Assembly (NCBI RefSeq): GCF_963966145.1
Contig: NC_091047.1
Coordinates: 22,754,001-22,818,000 of the forward strand
Direction: 5' to 3'
Source: Tenebrio molitor
Taxonomy: Eukaryota > Arthropoda > Insecta > Coleoptera > Tenebrionidae
Length of the DNA: 64,000 bases
The first letter of the stretch is position 1, and each line of letters begins with the position of its first letter. Below the pieces are notes generated by a model. It did not search any database. It saw nothing but the letters and a program-made list of their open reading frames with translations, and was not told where the DNA came from. The translations under genes were made by a program, and so were the position numbers. Below, one piece after another: positions 12,897-26,277 of this stretch.

Positions 12897-13641
12897 GTCA
12901 ATAATAGAAAATATTGATGTTGTGCATCGTGTTGTGCATCATATGATTTTGGAAGATCGACGAATCGATCTGAAACTAATATCAGAGATTTTGAACAACT
13001 CATATGAACGGGTTTTCCACATCATTCATAATCAATTGACCATGAGAAAATTTTCAATTTGATGAAGATCCAAATGGCTGAATCAACACCGATAGATTTG
13101 CACTTTGCAGTCAATTTGAAGATGGTTGGACTGTATAGTTACAATGGATAAATGAATGATAGATGACCCAGAGACCAAAGAAATGTCAAAGAGTGGAAAC
13201 AGACTAGTTTTCAGCCCAGAAGGTCTGCTGGAAAAGTTCTCATCTCCGTTCTGGAATAAACATAAGATAATTTTGGCTGATTATATGCAGAAAGGAACAT
13301 CAATCATGGAAGAATATTACTGTTCTTTGTTAACAAAACTTCAAACCAAAAATGTGGAAACACGTCTTGGGAAACTATCGAAAAGTGTGCTGCTTTTGCA
13401 AAACAATGTACTTGCTCCCACCAAGTCGTCCTACAAAAAAAAAGAAACTGGTTTTAAAAGTATCAATCAATCAGCATATTATTCTGACGTGGTTCCTTCT
13501 GATTATTACCAATTTCCAAAACTCAATAGAGTCTTAAAAGGACGAAGATTTACGTCTAATGAGATGGTAAACAAGGTTCTAGCGTTCTCATTTGCATGCC
13601 AACCAACCATTTTTTTTTACAAAGCGTTAATTACTTTATAA
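12897..13641 (+). pseudogene. Dead mariner transposase
   Basis: The first part (12897-13060) reads as the second helix-turn-helix region of a mariner transposase (LEDRRIDLKLISEIL, then HIIHNQLTMRK). After a corrupted stretch, 13156-13641 carries the catalytic domain: DPETKEMSK, ILADYMQKG, EEYYCSLL, GKLSKSVL, PSDYYQFPKL and LKGRRFTSNE. The DETW block with the first catalytic Asp is lost. The second Asp (normally in QDNAPAH) is Asn, in QNNVLAP. The third Asp (PSDYYQF) remains. Stops and frameshifts precede the catalytic part. Non-functional relic. Confidence 0.85.
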
Positions 13642-13644
13642 ATG

Positions 13645-16600
13645 TAGTGTTAAGTGCATAGTGTTGATGGATGATTATGTTGAATAAAGTAGTATAATTT
13701 CGCAAATATGCAGTTTTCGTTTACACTAGGCTTGAAGCGTATCATTCCCTCCTCGTATATGATATAGGTATGACACTTTCCAAATTCTATAATCTATTCA
13801 GTTTTTGAAGTTAACGTACGACTATTAGTCTTACTTTACTTACTACTAAGCAGCAACCTAAGCCACTCTCATAATTGTTTTCTAATGTATTAAACAAGGA
13901 AGTATTCTCACTTGGGGATCTTGTTTGCAAAAAAAAAACTGTAAGTATAGGCGGAAGTTTTAGATAATGTCTAGATAAGATGCAGAATATTAACTGCTAA
14001 TGGATTACACAGCACGAAAAATAAAGGCGTAAACTTTCAAAATAAACGACTGCTTGTACAAATATTGTACAAGTCAGTTCCATAAATCAAAGTAAACATT
14101 TTAGGATGATATCTGTCATTCAAATGTTCTGATTTCCAAGTTTTGACTAATCTTTTGTTTTTTAAACTTTTCTTTCGTTCGGTATCATTTCAGCATCTGT
14201 CATTATTTTAGAAAACAACCGACCATTTTAATTTTAGTCGGATTTGTTGTGAAACTTTCATTGCTCAGATTGACTACAAAATATTCATTCTCAAAACAAT
14301 TGGGAGATATTTCAGTTTCTACCGTGTACCTACCCCTGGATAGGTGACGAATCTTGCAAAAGATAAAAAATGTTCGATTTAAATTTTCATTTTTTGGGAT
14401 TTAGCCCTGCTTGGTTAAAGACTAATTTTTAACATAATTTTAGTTTTGAAAAGTCAAGTATGCCTTGGAAATTTTCAAAAAACCTATTTTTCTGTAAAGT
14501 GCCTTTTATGTGGTAAATACGACAAAAAGTTATTAAGAAAAGTTATTTAGAATCAACATCTAAGCCCCTAGACAAAATTTCAAAATCATCGACCAACTAT
14601 GATTTTTCATTTTTTTTCCATTTAGTCTAAGGTTTTAATTTACTTTTATTTAATTATAACTTATTAGTGTTAAGTTAACTTGTAGTAATAATCTAAGTGT
14701 GAATTTTTTTACTCATAATAAGAGAACTGTTAAAAATAAAAAAATTTGGATTTGTGAAATAAACGAGCGTTTTAAAGGTTCACGAATGCCAAAAAAAAAA
14801 CCAATTGACACACGAATGAGTTGAATACAAGGTTTTTTAGTTCGACGAACCCCTTAAAGGCTCCAAATCGCTTAAAATCTTTAAAATTAACTTGACGGTT
14901 CGTTTTGCCAAGTTGTGACATTTATCAAAATCCGTTCACACAGGAGAAAATTCTCAAATTCTGACAGTGTCGAACAAAATCAAGTTTACATTTATTAAAG
15001 GATGCAAAATGCTGAAGAATTTGATGATAATAATAATGATTCATTGACTGTCAAATTTGCCATTTATATAATTGCTACTATAGCACTATAATTATTATTT
15101 AATACACTATTTAACAACCCACACGAGATAATAAATATTCTTCTATTAAAAATTGTTCAAACGAGTTCGCATATAATTATTTACTTATAACGTTTCAATT
15201 TCACTTTATTTCATAGTTATCAATAGGATTTTGTACATATAATTTTTTTGTTAAAATGGCACGCCTGCAATAAATATCCAGTTGAGAGCTTGCATTTGTC
15301 ACGATTTAACCATTTCAAAAAGTGAAAACTTTGTTCGTGTATGCGATCGGCCAAAACAATTTTTTAATCATTGTTACCGTGTTAACCCGAAGATTGTAGG
15401 TTTGACGTGCGATTTTCTTGCAGAATCTCCCACGTGCATGTGAATTAATTTCAATAAATATTTCCTCACTCTTCATTCATGTTTTAGTTGCTGTTGGGAA
15501 ACGACGCATTCATCTATGATCAATTTTGACATAGATTTTGATCAAAATTTCAAAATGAGTTTGAGAATCGGCTGTATTTTTATTTAAATAATGAATGACC
15601 ATTTTGAATATTCAATTTTTAAAATTTCATGTCAAATATGTATTTCAAAAACTTTCCTTTGTAAGCTATCGCTTTTTTAGTTTTTTTCCTTAGATTTACT
15701 ACTTTCATAATTCGTCATTAAAAATGTAGGACGTTACTTAAAACTTTGAAGTGAGGGTGGCTGGAGGCGGCTAGCGATACACAGTTACGTCACTCTATGT
15801 GCTGACTCATACCCTAAAATGTCAAATTTGTAACATTAAAGACACCAGAAACAGACCCATCCGAACTTTTTGCGAAAACACCCGGTATATCGGCTTTCTT
15901 GTCTTTTTACAAAATAATTTCCTGACAATTATTTATTCAGTGTCAATTAGAGCGTTTTTCTTAAATATGGGTTATATTTCCTGTAGAGTTACCTTCAAAT
16001 TAATTCCATCAAGTAAAATTATATGATGCGGGATAAGTAATAATTGTATTTTGTATAAATACTCGTACTGTCACAATTGCTCGTGGAAAAATTCAACAAT
16101 TACATCAACATTTTCAAGGGCACGATAGTCACAACAAAATTATTCTCACTAAATTATTACCGAAACTTCGGTACTGGTTGACACCATTTACAATTGATTC
16201 TGAAGAGTGATGGCAAAAAAATATTCCCGACCATGGAATCGCTCAACTGTTGTAGACGTTTACAATTCTAGACACATTTCACACTCAATTTCACATTTTT
16301 TTCGAGAGAGACAGTACGCCGTCTCCCTTTAAACACTCGCCAGAAAACCGGCACGAATAATTGCAGTTTCACGGTGTCTGCAGCAGGAATAAAATATTTT
16401 CCCAAAAAAAGGCAAATCGCACGATTTGTCATACTCGAAGTGGGCGTCGACGTCCATTTTTGGCAGTACGACTCGAGGGAAACTTTCCTCGCGAAGTGGT
16501 ACTCGTGCCCGGTACCACAAAAGAATCTACATCACGATAACGGTTCCGGAAAATCGACAGCGCCATAAAGGCCATTGTTTCGCAACGTTTTACCGTTGCC

Positions 16601-16750
16601 CTCTCCTGCTATTATTGCTAATTGAAATAAATGCATCTCCGACGCAGGAGAAGCGAAATTACTTACAACACACGTAAATCCGGCTGATCACCATCGACGA
16701 ACACTGCACTGAACTGGCACAAAAATTTAACAAAAACGCCGAAGAACCGC
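13645..16750. other. Gene-free AT-rich region
   Basis: No recognised gene. Poly-A/T runs and short frames only. The 16300-16650 part becomes GC-richer and leads into the candidate promoter next to it. Confidence 0.35.
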
Positions 16751-16754
16751 GTGG

Positions 16755-16992
16755 TTATATAAGACACTATTGTAAACAAATCGAGAACGAGTAAGACACG
16801 ACCGACCCGATGGAGTCGATCCGCGAACCGGCTACACCTGAAGACTTGCCGCCGATTCCGAGGCGAAGAGCGAGTGGTGGGCAATACAAAGAATCAATCA
16901 TAAAGAAAGAAGTGTCCCAGAACAGCACGAACAGAGCCTTGTGTCCATTTGCGCGAAATACTGACAGCTACTGCGGCGCCAAGAATAATTGA
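16755..16992 (+). promoter_or_regulatory. Candidate promoter and short first exon (unproven)
   Basis: A good TATA box (TTATATAAG, about 16756-16764) is followed about 50 bp later by an ATG at 16810 in good context (CCCGATGG). The frame encodes a 60-residue Pro/Arg-rich peptide (MESIREPATPEDLPPIPRRR at the start) in a locally GC-rich block, and no domain is recognised. A strong donor-like sequence is not obvious. On the minus strand a frame at 16663-16884 ends at TTGTAAGT, which would also make a donor. Either strand could hold a first exon of a gene continuing outside; both are speculative. Confidence 0.2.
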
Positions 16993-17199
16993 CACCAGTC
17001 ACCACCGACGCCCGAGGACTCCAATTAAGATGCATCATTTACTTTGCACTATGTGTGCACAACGTCATCTGTTCAGTGCGTTCTTGAGCTTTGGCGTGTC
17101 AGATCGTGAGCGACCCGTCGAGGAAATTCTTCACGAAAGTGGTGACCAATTTCCTTTGTTTCGTGTTCTCCGAGACGTAATGCTACGGATGCGTTATTA

Positions 17200-18000
17200 A
17201 ATCGTCCGGATTGAGGGTTAAGTCGGCGCAACAAGTATTTAATTTTAATAGCCGGTGTTTTGCCTCGTACCCAAGAATTAGAAAATCATCAAGCGGGAAT
17301 TATTACAAATACGAAAGCGGTCACGACTCGTCGAAAAGATGACGGCAATAAATATCTACCGGCAAAAAATTAAACGTTTCCAAGTGGTATTTATTAGTAA
17401 GTGGTAGGTGGTAGTTAATGTTTCGTAAAATTGATTATAACGCACGGTGACGTTCATGCGAAATCACGGAAATTGGAAATGATTAACGAGTAGAGTACTG
17501 CAAATTATAAATTCGGTACAATCTTGATTTTTCCTTTTTACACTTTTTCCACATCGCTGAGGATAGTTGATGCAAGGAGCCATCTTATTTCTTGATTTTC
17601 AGATTTATCTATGTCGTGTAGAAAAAGTGCGAAACATAGTACCTGTCACATTTTGTGTATTACATTTATTCAACATCTCGCGAGTCGCTGTAGAATAAAT
17701 GCTAAAAATAATTAGGTACATATCCTTTTTCGTTTTAAATTTATTCTACATACAAAAAATTATGTTGCATTTTTGTTTTTCACAATAATTGTTCTATATC
17801 TCAAAAGTAATGTTGGTTTTTGTTTTTTACATTTATTCTATATTAATGTATGGAATAAATGTAAGAAATAATCTTACTTTTTACATTTATTTTTCATCCC
17901 TGTATAGAGTAAACGCAAATATATTTTCTCCAAGGTATTAAAAATATAAATTTTGTATTACATATACCTATTCTATATTTATAGAATAACTCGTTCTTGT
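17200..18000. repeat. AT-rich stretch with a recurring ACATTTATTCTA word
   Basis: Variants of TTTTTACATTTATTCTA recur about every 60-90 bp between 17660 and 17980 (near 17664, 17738, 17824, 17876, 17960), sometimes in inverted form (AGAATAAATG near 17692; GGAATAAATG near 17850). It looks like a degenerate short repeat or a worn-out element. No gene was seen. Confidence 0.35.
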
Positions 18001-18002
18001 TA

Positions 18003-18423
18003 TATCGGGTGTTCATTTAAATTTCTCCTCAAAGTTGGCGTTGAAGAGTCGATTGTGGACGTACGGTCGGTGGACAAATAAAACTGGGACACTTAAAATT
18101 TAATCTATGTAAATCAGACCATTGAATTGTCAATATATTTGTCAGTGTCTATATAATATGTCATAGTAAAGTTAACCTATTTGTCATAAAGCCGTAATTA
18201 AACCATGCAAATTTGTAAATTTTGACTTATGTGATTGTCATTTTTGTCCCAGTTTTATTTGTCCATCGACTGTACCACTCGTCAATCTGGAGAGTAAAAA
18301 CACAAATAACACAAAAAGTGAAGTTAGATTTAAACAGCTGATCCGTGATCCGTAATCCGTGGTGCGTTCACAATCGACTCTTCAACGTCAACTTTGAGGA
18401 GGAATTTAAATGAACAGCCAATA
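18003..18423. mobile_element. MITE family M1, copy 1 (interrupted)
   Basis: Terminal inverted repeats of about 55 bp run from TCGGGTGTTCATTTAAATTT through GTTGAAGAGTCGATTGTG and return as the complement at 18364-18421. A second MITE (18064-18272) sits inside the left part. Without it the element would be about 205 bp, close to copy 2 at 21019-21203. The shared internal piece is AACAGCTGATCCGTGATC. Confidence 0.85.
18064..18272. mobile_element. MITE, 209 bp, nested inside M1 copy 1
   Basis: A 28-bp inverted repeat bounds it: CGGTCGGTGGACAAATAAAA at the left, and the complement of CAGTCGATGGACAAATAAAA at the right, both continuing into CTGGGAC. TA flanks each end (18062-18063 and 18273-18274). 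It carries no coding sequence. Confidence 0.85.
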
Positions 18424-19185
18424 CAAATAACTATTGTATTTTACTGCCAGAAATTTTATACTGTTTTATTTTTATCTAGACTCTATTCTGATTATACTGA
18501 GCTCAAAATCGTTATGTTACATCCAAGAACCACCTGAGGAAGTATGTTAAACTTGTAACCCACGTTCTTAAAACCATTTAAGAACTCATAAAAAAGAGTT
18601 AATAATATTTAAATTGTCAAACAGTACAATTGTATTTAATTCCTTGAAAAGCGTAAATCTAAATTGGTTGTTACTACTAAGATTTCAATGGAAAAAAGGC
18701 GTCATTAGTCGGTGTACTTTTACTTATTTACTAGTCTTATTAAGATTAATGACGTACATGTGTCTGAGATACATTATTAACTTGTTTTTTTAATCACACG
18801 TTATACTATATGCTCTACATTTTCGACTCCGTGTAATTTACACGATGTACCCATCAAAATTTAATTGCCTTGATCACTTAAGCTTTAAGACTAGACATGT
18901 TTACCTTAAAGTTATTTAAGCGAGTTAATAAGATGTGAGTTTTTCGAAACACAACATATTTTATAATAGGTTCCTAGCTAAAACGTGATGCTAATGAAAC
19001 AAAACTGAACTTTTTAACATTCATTAGATTTAATTATTATGATCGTTGCTATTAAAAATAGAACAACCTGATTTACACATTTTGTAAATAGTAGCCGATC
19101 TACTATTTTTAAATTAATTAATTGTAACGTCAAATTAGCCGAAACGCACCGATAACGAGAAATAATTTATTTTCCCGGAGGCAGC
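18424..19185. other. Gene-free AT-rich region
   Basis: Nothing recognised. Confidence 0.35.
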
Positions 19186-19274
19186 ATGTATACTATTCCT
19201 CGTCAAATAAAATCATATGGTCAGTACAGGTTATGGGCACCATATAAATTTATTCGACAAGGAATGGTATACAT
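19186..19274. repeat. 89-bp hairpin
   Basis: Arms of about 35 nt pair: ATGTATACTATTCCTCGTCA with TCGACAAGGAATGGTATACA, and ATCATATGG with CCATATAAA. The loop is about 18 nt. It may be a very short MITE or a fold-back remnant. Confidence 0.65.
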
Positions 19275-19299
19275 CTAAATGTAAAAAAACACAAAGATT

Positions 19300-19560
19300 T
19301 AAAAACATTTTAATAATAATATAAATCAATACATAATGTCAGTTCATGGCATTCAATTCAATTTACAATGACATACTTTACTGCACTAGTGCGGTAACGT
19401 ATCATGCAAGGTAAAAGTTTTGTATTTTTGTCGTGATTTCGTTGATATCAAAGTACGAGTAGCAATAGCCGCATTTGCTGCAGTGGTACCAGAAGCGTGA
19501 CAGTAATAAAAAAATTCCCCAGTCTACTATTCTAGTTTGTGCAATACTATTTTTTCTCAT
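19300..19560 (+). repeat. Dispersed palindromic repeat, copy 2
   Basis: Same-orientation partner of 325-490: AATGACATACTTTACTGC and GCACTAGTGCGGTAACGTA form a hairpin, and GCAATACTATTTTTTCTCAT closes the copy. The closing block is close to the terminal motif of the composite palindromes. Confidence 0.5.
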
Positions 19561-21018
19561 TCCTTATGAAATGATAATATGTAGTTAGTAGATAACAGTA
19601 GATAAAAGGTTGTATGATTCAAATCGTTATGATGCGATTTTCCAATCTAGTATCGTAAAATGACACGTTACGATACTTATATCGTAAATAACCATTATTT
19701 TTCAAAAACTATTATTGCCAATTACAAAACTCCTTTATTACTTTTCTTTTCTTATAGGGACTCTTCCTGTTTTCCACTTCTCTCTTTTTTTTTTAATTAA
19801 AAATAAAAATACATACATTATTTTATTATTACGTAACCTGACATTAAGAAATTGTTTGTTCAATTACCGTAAAATAATCGGACTTTCTAGGCGGTTTTCA
19901 ATATCTGACACAAGGCAAATATGTAAATCACAAACGAGAATAAACTTACATTCAAGGAAATGTGTTTCATTTATTCGTCTTGTGTACACTCCATAAAATG
20001 GTAAACTCATTTTAATCTATTGTTAAACCATAAAACGGCGGCAACAACAATACAAATCTAATTTACAATCCTTTTGACGATCAAGAAACACATCTGTTAC
20101 TGCAAAAAAAATTGTTGTTGAGTATTTAAGGTAGACGGAAATAAACAAAATACAAGAAGAGTCCTTCGGGATTTGGGTCTAGGTACAGTTTATTGAACGT
20201 TTATCAAACCATTTGGACTGGTTCCGTTGTGTTGGTTCAACTGCCACACAGTTCCAGTACCAGGAAAAAATTTGCCGGCACTAAATATTTGCAACACGTT
20301 TATAATTTAGAATTTCCAATTAATTCTAACACTAAGCGGCGTATGAGACCTTAACGATCCCATAAAAACGAAATTCTTACGGAACTAGTTTTCCCAAACA
20401 GGTGATACATCGAATTTTAAATGAGTTTTTATGTCAGTACGGTGATGGTGTCCGATACGATAATGGTCGGTATCGATTTCACAGAGGTCCATGTGCATGT
20501 GCAGTTCTTGCACTCGAATTTACTGCACTTGTCCGACATGACCGTTCACCGCACCCAAACGTAATGGTCAAATAAATAAGTGTGCACTTGTAGCTTTACC
20601 ATGTTACATGTGGTTCATTAGTGCGAATTGTGTGATAAATACATCGCTGGTACTTCGTTAAGTGCCTCCCGGTCAATAATTTACCATCGCGTCGCTGACA
20701 CCGTGGGGGACAATTAGCGGGAAATACACGAAAATCTCTCGACGGTTCGAATAATTTCATTTCGTTCGACCACGCAGGTGGTATCGAAATTTTATTGTCC
20801 AGCTACCGACTCGACCAAAAAATTATACTCGGTGAATGGGTCGATGGGGGATTCATTATTAAGGCGCGGTGGAACGTCCTTGACGGCCAAACGTCTTAAA
20901 TATTCGTAGGTTGTTGTATAAATATTACTTACAAGAAATCACGAAGATCCCATTTAAAATGTCTTTGATTTGAACTAGTTTATTAATTAGAGCAAGAAAT
21001 ACAAATCTAAATTATAGA
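19561..21018. other. Region without recognised gene
   Basis: The part from about 20340 to 20880 is GC-richer, with alternating purine/pyrimidine words and no open frame of note. Nothing is supported as coding. Confidence 0.3.
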
Positions 21019-21203
21019 TATTGGGTGTTTTTTTTTTAATTTCACCTCGCAGTAGGCGTTGAAGAGTCGATTGTGAACGCACCCCTCGTCTCAGAACGTA
21101 AAATTTAAACAGCTGATCCGTGATCTGTAATCCGTACAGTGCGTTCACAATCGACTTTTCAACGCCTATTATGACCTGAAATTTAAAAAAACATCCGACA
21201 TAT
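21019..21203. mobile_element. MITE family M1, copy 2
   Basis: The inverted ends share GGCGTTGAAGAGTCGATTGTG with M1 copy 1, and the core contains AAACAGCTGATCCGTGATC. Outer ends read ATATTGGGTGTTTTTT and, reversed, ATATGTCGGATGTTTTTT. This is the uninterrupted form of the family (about 185 bp). Confidence 0.8.
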
Positions 21204-21261
21204 GTTAACATTAATTATTTTGTATAAATTTATCAAGAACAAGAGATAAATGAAATATACA

Positions 21262-21325
21262 TATCGAGTGTTCATTAAAATTTCCCGTCAAAGTTGACCT
21301 TGAAGAATTGATTATGAACGCACCT
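21262..21325 (+). repeat. MITE family M1, single-ended fragment
   Basis: Only the left terminal repeat is present: TATCGAGTGTTCATTAAAAT, then GTTGACCTTGAAGAATTGAT and GAACGCACC. The matching right end is missing. Confidence 0.65.
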
Positions 21326-24300
21326 AAACTGGGATGATAAACCATCTTCTCCAAGTAGAATCAAGGATCAGATCTAATTAGACAGTACTTCTAGTCAATT
21401 CTGGCAAGTTCTTAAATAGATCCAGTATGTTGAATTAATAAAGTATAGTTTGTCCAGCGAGAGATTGGTTGACATAAAAATCACTAAATTCTAAGCAGAG
21501 AAAGTAGTACCTAGCGCGCGTAAAATTTGAAATACATAATTCTTCAAGCAGTAACATTTTTGCCTTGAAATTATGCTCTAATTAATGTATTCTAGTGCAT
21601 TTTGTAGTGCCTACAATTTAAAATCTCCCAATCTTTGGCTGGAAGAAGTATAGTAAATGAAGGCAACAAAAAAATCTAAATTATTTATCGCAGAAAGAAT
21701 AAACCGTATAAACCTAATTTCGTTTTTTTCTTTCTATTTTTGCTTTGTTTAAATTTCTTGTTAACATTGTCGTAGCTACACACATAAAACAAATCATTAT
21801 GTGCCTCGACGTAAATGAACAATGAACACAAAAGCTCCATTAATCAACGCAACAAATTATTAATTTTGTTCTTATTTTTCCGACGCAATAACAACTAATT
21901 GCGATGATTTATGTAAGTACTAAAACGGAAGTGTCTAATGAAAGGTGAGAGAATGAGTTTAGAAAACCGTTGCTTTCCTATTATAAATTTGGTCATGGTA
22001 AAAATCGCTAATAATAATAATAATAACAGTACGACAACCATAAAGTACGCTTTATCTGTTCCTTTCCTGAACTCTTTGGCTCGTGATGTACTGGTTCTGT
22101 ACATCTGTTGGATGCATTTACTCGTTTTCAAGTTGCTGTGACATCTCGACCTACCTTCCGCAAGGAATCTTATTTTGCATGTGCTAGCATCGCCGCCACC
22201 TGTCCAGTGACCTCTGCACATGCCGACTACCAGCTGAAAGTTATGTGGTGAGCACATTCGTTGTCGAATACGATTGTTTATTCGTGCCGAGAAGAGCGAA
22301 AGAAACTGTAAAGAATGCGTACAATAAAGGAATTTGAAATGTACCTCGACGAAACTAATAACAATTTTAATTAAAAAGATGTAAAAAAATTACTCATCAA
22401 AATTTAACTGTTTCATAACTAAGTTGCCCGTTTGTTTTATACGTGCACAAAAATCCGCCATTGAAAATTTGTTATTAGGAACGTATGTTATTTTACGGCG
22501 ATTGATTCCTTCATCTGTTAACGTACCGAGAGAAAAATTGTCGCCGAGGCCTCTTGCGGCCGGTCAGGACAATCGCGAGGATGTTAATAAAGGATTTCGC
22601 GGTCAAGTGTACAACTGTACACAACCAATTAAACAATAAAAAAGTTGTGTTAAATTTACTTTAAGAACACATGTCTTTGTTGTCCCCGGAGGATATACAT
22701 ATTTTTATACAAACTTGCCAAGTTATTTTCAATAGATTTAGCCAGATTCCAAAGGCTGCCCACCATTCATGACCCACTCCTTTATAAACATACAATTTTG
22801 CTTATTATTCCATTTTTTACAAAGAACACTTAAGGTTTTCATCTTTTTAAACGAACTGGCTTAGAATCGAAAACCGTGTAAATCTTCCCAAGATCCTAAT
22901 CATCCTTCGCCCCGAGAGGAAAATTATGCACGATTTTAAAGACGAAGAAAAATAAAATTAGATAGTCTAAATGCACCCAATCAATAATTAGTCGATGAAG
23001 AGATTGGTAAATTACTGGCTTCGGACCCCGTCGCATATTTTATCGAGGAAAAGGGCAACATCTGACAAAATCCTCATGATTTATACCTCCACTTACCAAC
23101 ACATCTCTGTCGGAAAGACGGTTCCGTCGCGATCACATTTATTTTTAATGCATTCATCATAAATTTATCGGCAAATTAATATTTGCTTATGCGGGTCAGT
23201 ATTTGTCGAGATCTTGTGCAGAAGGTTATTTACTTATTACTTATAAGACACGGTCAAGCTCACCTTGGCCTGACATATCGAGATATTTGCTTTTTGTCTG
23301 CGACGGCATTTTTCGCAAAACTCCGCCTTTCCTGCTGCCGTTATGACATTTTCATTTTTATTTGTAAAACACCTGCCGGAATAAGCTACCAACGAACCAT
23401 TGTTACGTCAATCTTGTGACTCACGACCACGGTGTAATATCGGTGCGGTTCTTGTTATCTGGTGCAAGTATCCCAGAAGAGCTTCCTGATGGAATTCGAA
23501 CGTGCGGCCACCGTCTAGACGCCACCGACGCCACCCCCGGCGCCAAGAAGATGCACTCGTAAAACTCGTCTCTTCTTTTTAACCCGCGCCACATGTTGAC
23601 CCCAAAAAGAATTCGCTTTGCGGAGATTATTGCAATTCTCAGATTATTGGCCGAGAAGCGAATTAACGTCAGACCGCGCAGGTAATGAATGAGAATGGAG
23701 GAGGGTCACTAAGCCCACGCACTAATACTATAATGGTCCGGATAGGCTGGCTCAATTAACAATTTTTAATTTTTGGATCATTTCAACGCAAACGTTCGTA
23801 ACAATCATTTATTGGGGGCGGATTGCAAATTCTTATGTCTTTGTCGGCACAATAATCCTTAAAAGTGGTAATGTAGCACCCAAAGGACATTTGAAATTGT
23901 ACGAGTCCCTGATTTAATCTTTTTGCATTTAACTATTGAAGAAACGCGTTCTAGTCAACGTAAACTTTTCCAAAATAGATTTTAAAAGATTTTTTCATTC
24001 ATTATTTGTTCCTTGTAGCTCTCATAGTCGCAGAGGTTCAGCCAGTATCCATCGTAATCAAGCAGCTGTGGTCCGGCGCAGAGCACAAAATGCAACCACG
24101 CCACGCTTAGAGGGAAGTGGATCGTTGACAAACAGCTGATGCGTGAAAAGGGTTTCTCATAAGGCTGATGACACGTTTCCTTCTTATTTTTCCAGATGTT
24201 AGTTCAGACTTGACCGATAGGTTACATGAAGATTCAAATCTTTGTAGGATCACACAGTTCGCATCTCAATTTTTTTAATGCTATTGGTCAAATTTCTCTC

Positions 24301-25875
24301 ACTCATTTGTAACTTTGTCTGGTTTGGTACACACACACCACTAGACACGATTACTTGTTAAGTAAAATTTAAGTGAAGTGTGTTTCATTTAGATAACTCT
24401 TCCGACGATGTAATAAGTAACGCAATCAAATCAATAGATTTTTCTTTTCTCACAACACAGCAAAAGTCACAATACCTAATCTTCACATTCTGTTACTCGG
24501 ACTCCATCCTAGATAACGTAAAATTTTCTGCTGTTTGAAAACGCTATCGTCCACTTTGCTGTGCTAATGTTTATCAGCGGCCGTAAATCGTCATTGAAAC
24601 CAAAGCGCTGTTGGCACTTACAACAGTGCAAAGAGAATCGGCGGTAAAAATAGTGCCGCCTCCGATACCTGCAGACGTGGCACTATCCAAACACGCTTCC
24701 TTTGAAGGATTCAGTTTCGTCCGGGTTTTCAGCCAGGACGAGCGTGTGTCGAATTAATTACACCTAGGCATCCTTTTTAATTGAATCGAGCCGGACCTGA
24801 GGGAAGCCGGGTTGGAAGGTTGCAAGGGTCGTATTTGCAGTATGGAGAGGACATGCGGGCTCCAGATAGCCGCATTAATGATATTTGCGTGTAATTAGCG
24901 GATTTCGCGTTAGCATTTATTTCCAGCCGGTTATCGGAATAAATGGCCTCTATGCAATTCATGCATAGTCAATGAGGATAGCCATCGACGATGTGAAAAA
25001 CCGACAGCGTTCCCAGTGAATTGGTATTGTTTCAGCTGGTTCATCTAAATTTCAACGGAGCACTTCATAAATTATGGGGAGTGTATTATAACGAGCGCAC
25101 TAAATGGCTGTTGCGAAGACAATGTAGGGCGTAGGTTTTGCGACGAGATCCTCTAGCTAATTGTACGAGAAGTATTGAAAATCGACGATTTATGAAGGAG
25201 AGTTATCCAAAGATCTTGTGTAGGTTTCGGAGCGAGGCTTTGATACGCCATTTTCCAGCCCGAGGCTCGTTTGCTGGTCGCTAATGCTCACTTTATAGCC
25301 AAAATAGCCGTAAACGTGTTGCTTCACAAATTATTTTTCAAAAATTTAGAAGTTTGATAAGAAGATAGAAATTTCAAGGTGAAAAGCAATATTGAGAGAC
25401 CTTTCAGTGTAGATGATTTCGCGACCATAAAGATTTTACAGTTCTGTTAGGAATTCATGAGTTGACTTAACTTGACATGGCCTAAGTTGGAATCAAGTCA
25501 AGTCAAGTAGTTATTAAGTAATTGAAAATTCAATTAGTTCTATAACACTGCTTGATTTTTCAATAGAAAATTATGGCTTTGCTTCCAGTAATTTTATTTG
25601 TCGCAACTGACATTTACGAAAAAATTAAAATACATACCACGATTAAAATTAAAATAAAAATGTATTTGAACGATGGAAAACAGATATGATGCTGATTTAT
25701 GGCGAATGTAATAAAAGTGCTTCTGCCGTTGCGCGTTCATACAGACAATAAACATTTTCCCAAAAACTTTTCGTTTTTTCACAATTTTATTTAACCAAAC
25801 GAATGACGTCAAAATTTACGAAGCTGCGCAGCTACTATGTTTTATGTTTTTTAAATATAAAACAAATACTGCAAA
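21326..25875. other. Region without recognised gene, GC-richer islands
   Basis: No gene can be supported across 4.5 kb. A minus-strand frame at 21895-22257 contains a run of Leu made by an AAT microsatellite (22007-22026) and is not credible. Locally GC-richer blocks lie near 22140-22260, 23410-23600 and 24540-24960. They could be conserved regulatory DNA, but nothing in the sequence proves it. Confidence 0.3.
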
Positions 25876-25877
25876 TA

Positions 25878-26106
25878 CAGGGTCATTATAAATGATTGTC
25901 CCATCGCAGCTGGCGTTGGTGACAGGGGTTAATGTGCCGCAAGCCTTATAAAATGAGTGAGACTAGTATCGCCGATAGGTGGCGCTTCTGGCGGTAGTGG
26001 AAATCAAGTTTACTAGTTTGGCTAACATCACGAGGCTGCGGCACATCCAATATTTGTGTGAGTTTTCAACGCCAACTGCGATGGGACAATCATTTATAAT
26101 GACCTG
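25878..26106. mobile_element. MITE, 229 bp, TA target duplication
   Basis: Terminal inverted repeats of about 40 bp: CAGGGTCATTATAAATGATT continuing through GTCCCATCGCAG, mirrored at 26065-26106. TA flanks both ends (25876-25877 and 26107-26108). Confidence 0.88.
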
Positions 26107-26277
26107 TATATACACTTTAACTTTGCAAATGTATTGTGGGTTGCATTTTCAATTCCGTCGGGCTCATTATCACTCGTGAAATACCCTGTATACAATTAAC
26201 GCAGCAGTTAATTTTTGTTTCTAGTTTTATAACTATTATCAGTGTTGTATACCTATTTAACCCAGATGGTAGAGGGT

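Noticed and set aside
20987..21211. 74-codon minus-strand frame
   Set aside because: Coincides with MITE family M1 copy 2.
21895..22257. 120-codon minus-strand frame with a Leu-rich stretch resembling a membrane segment
   Set aside because: The Leu run comes from an AAT microsatellite; no further support.
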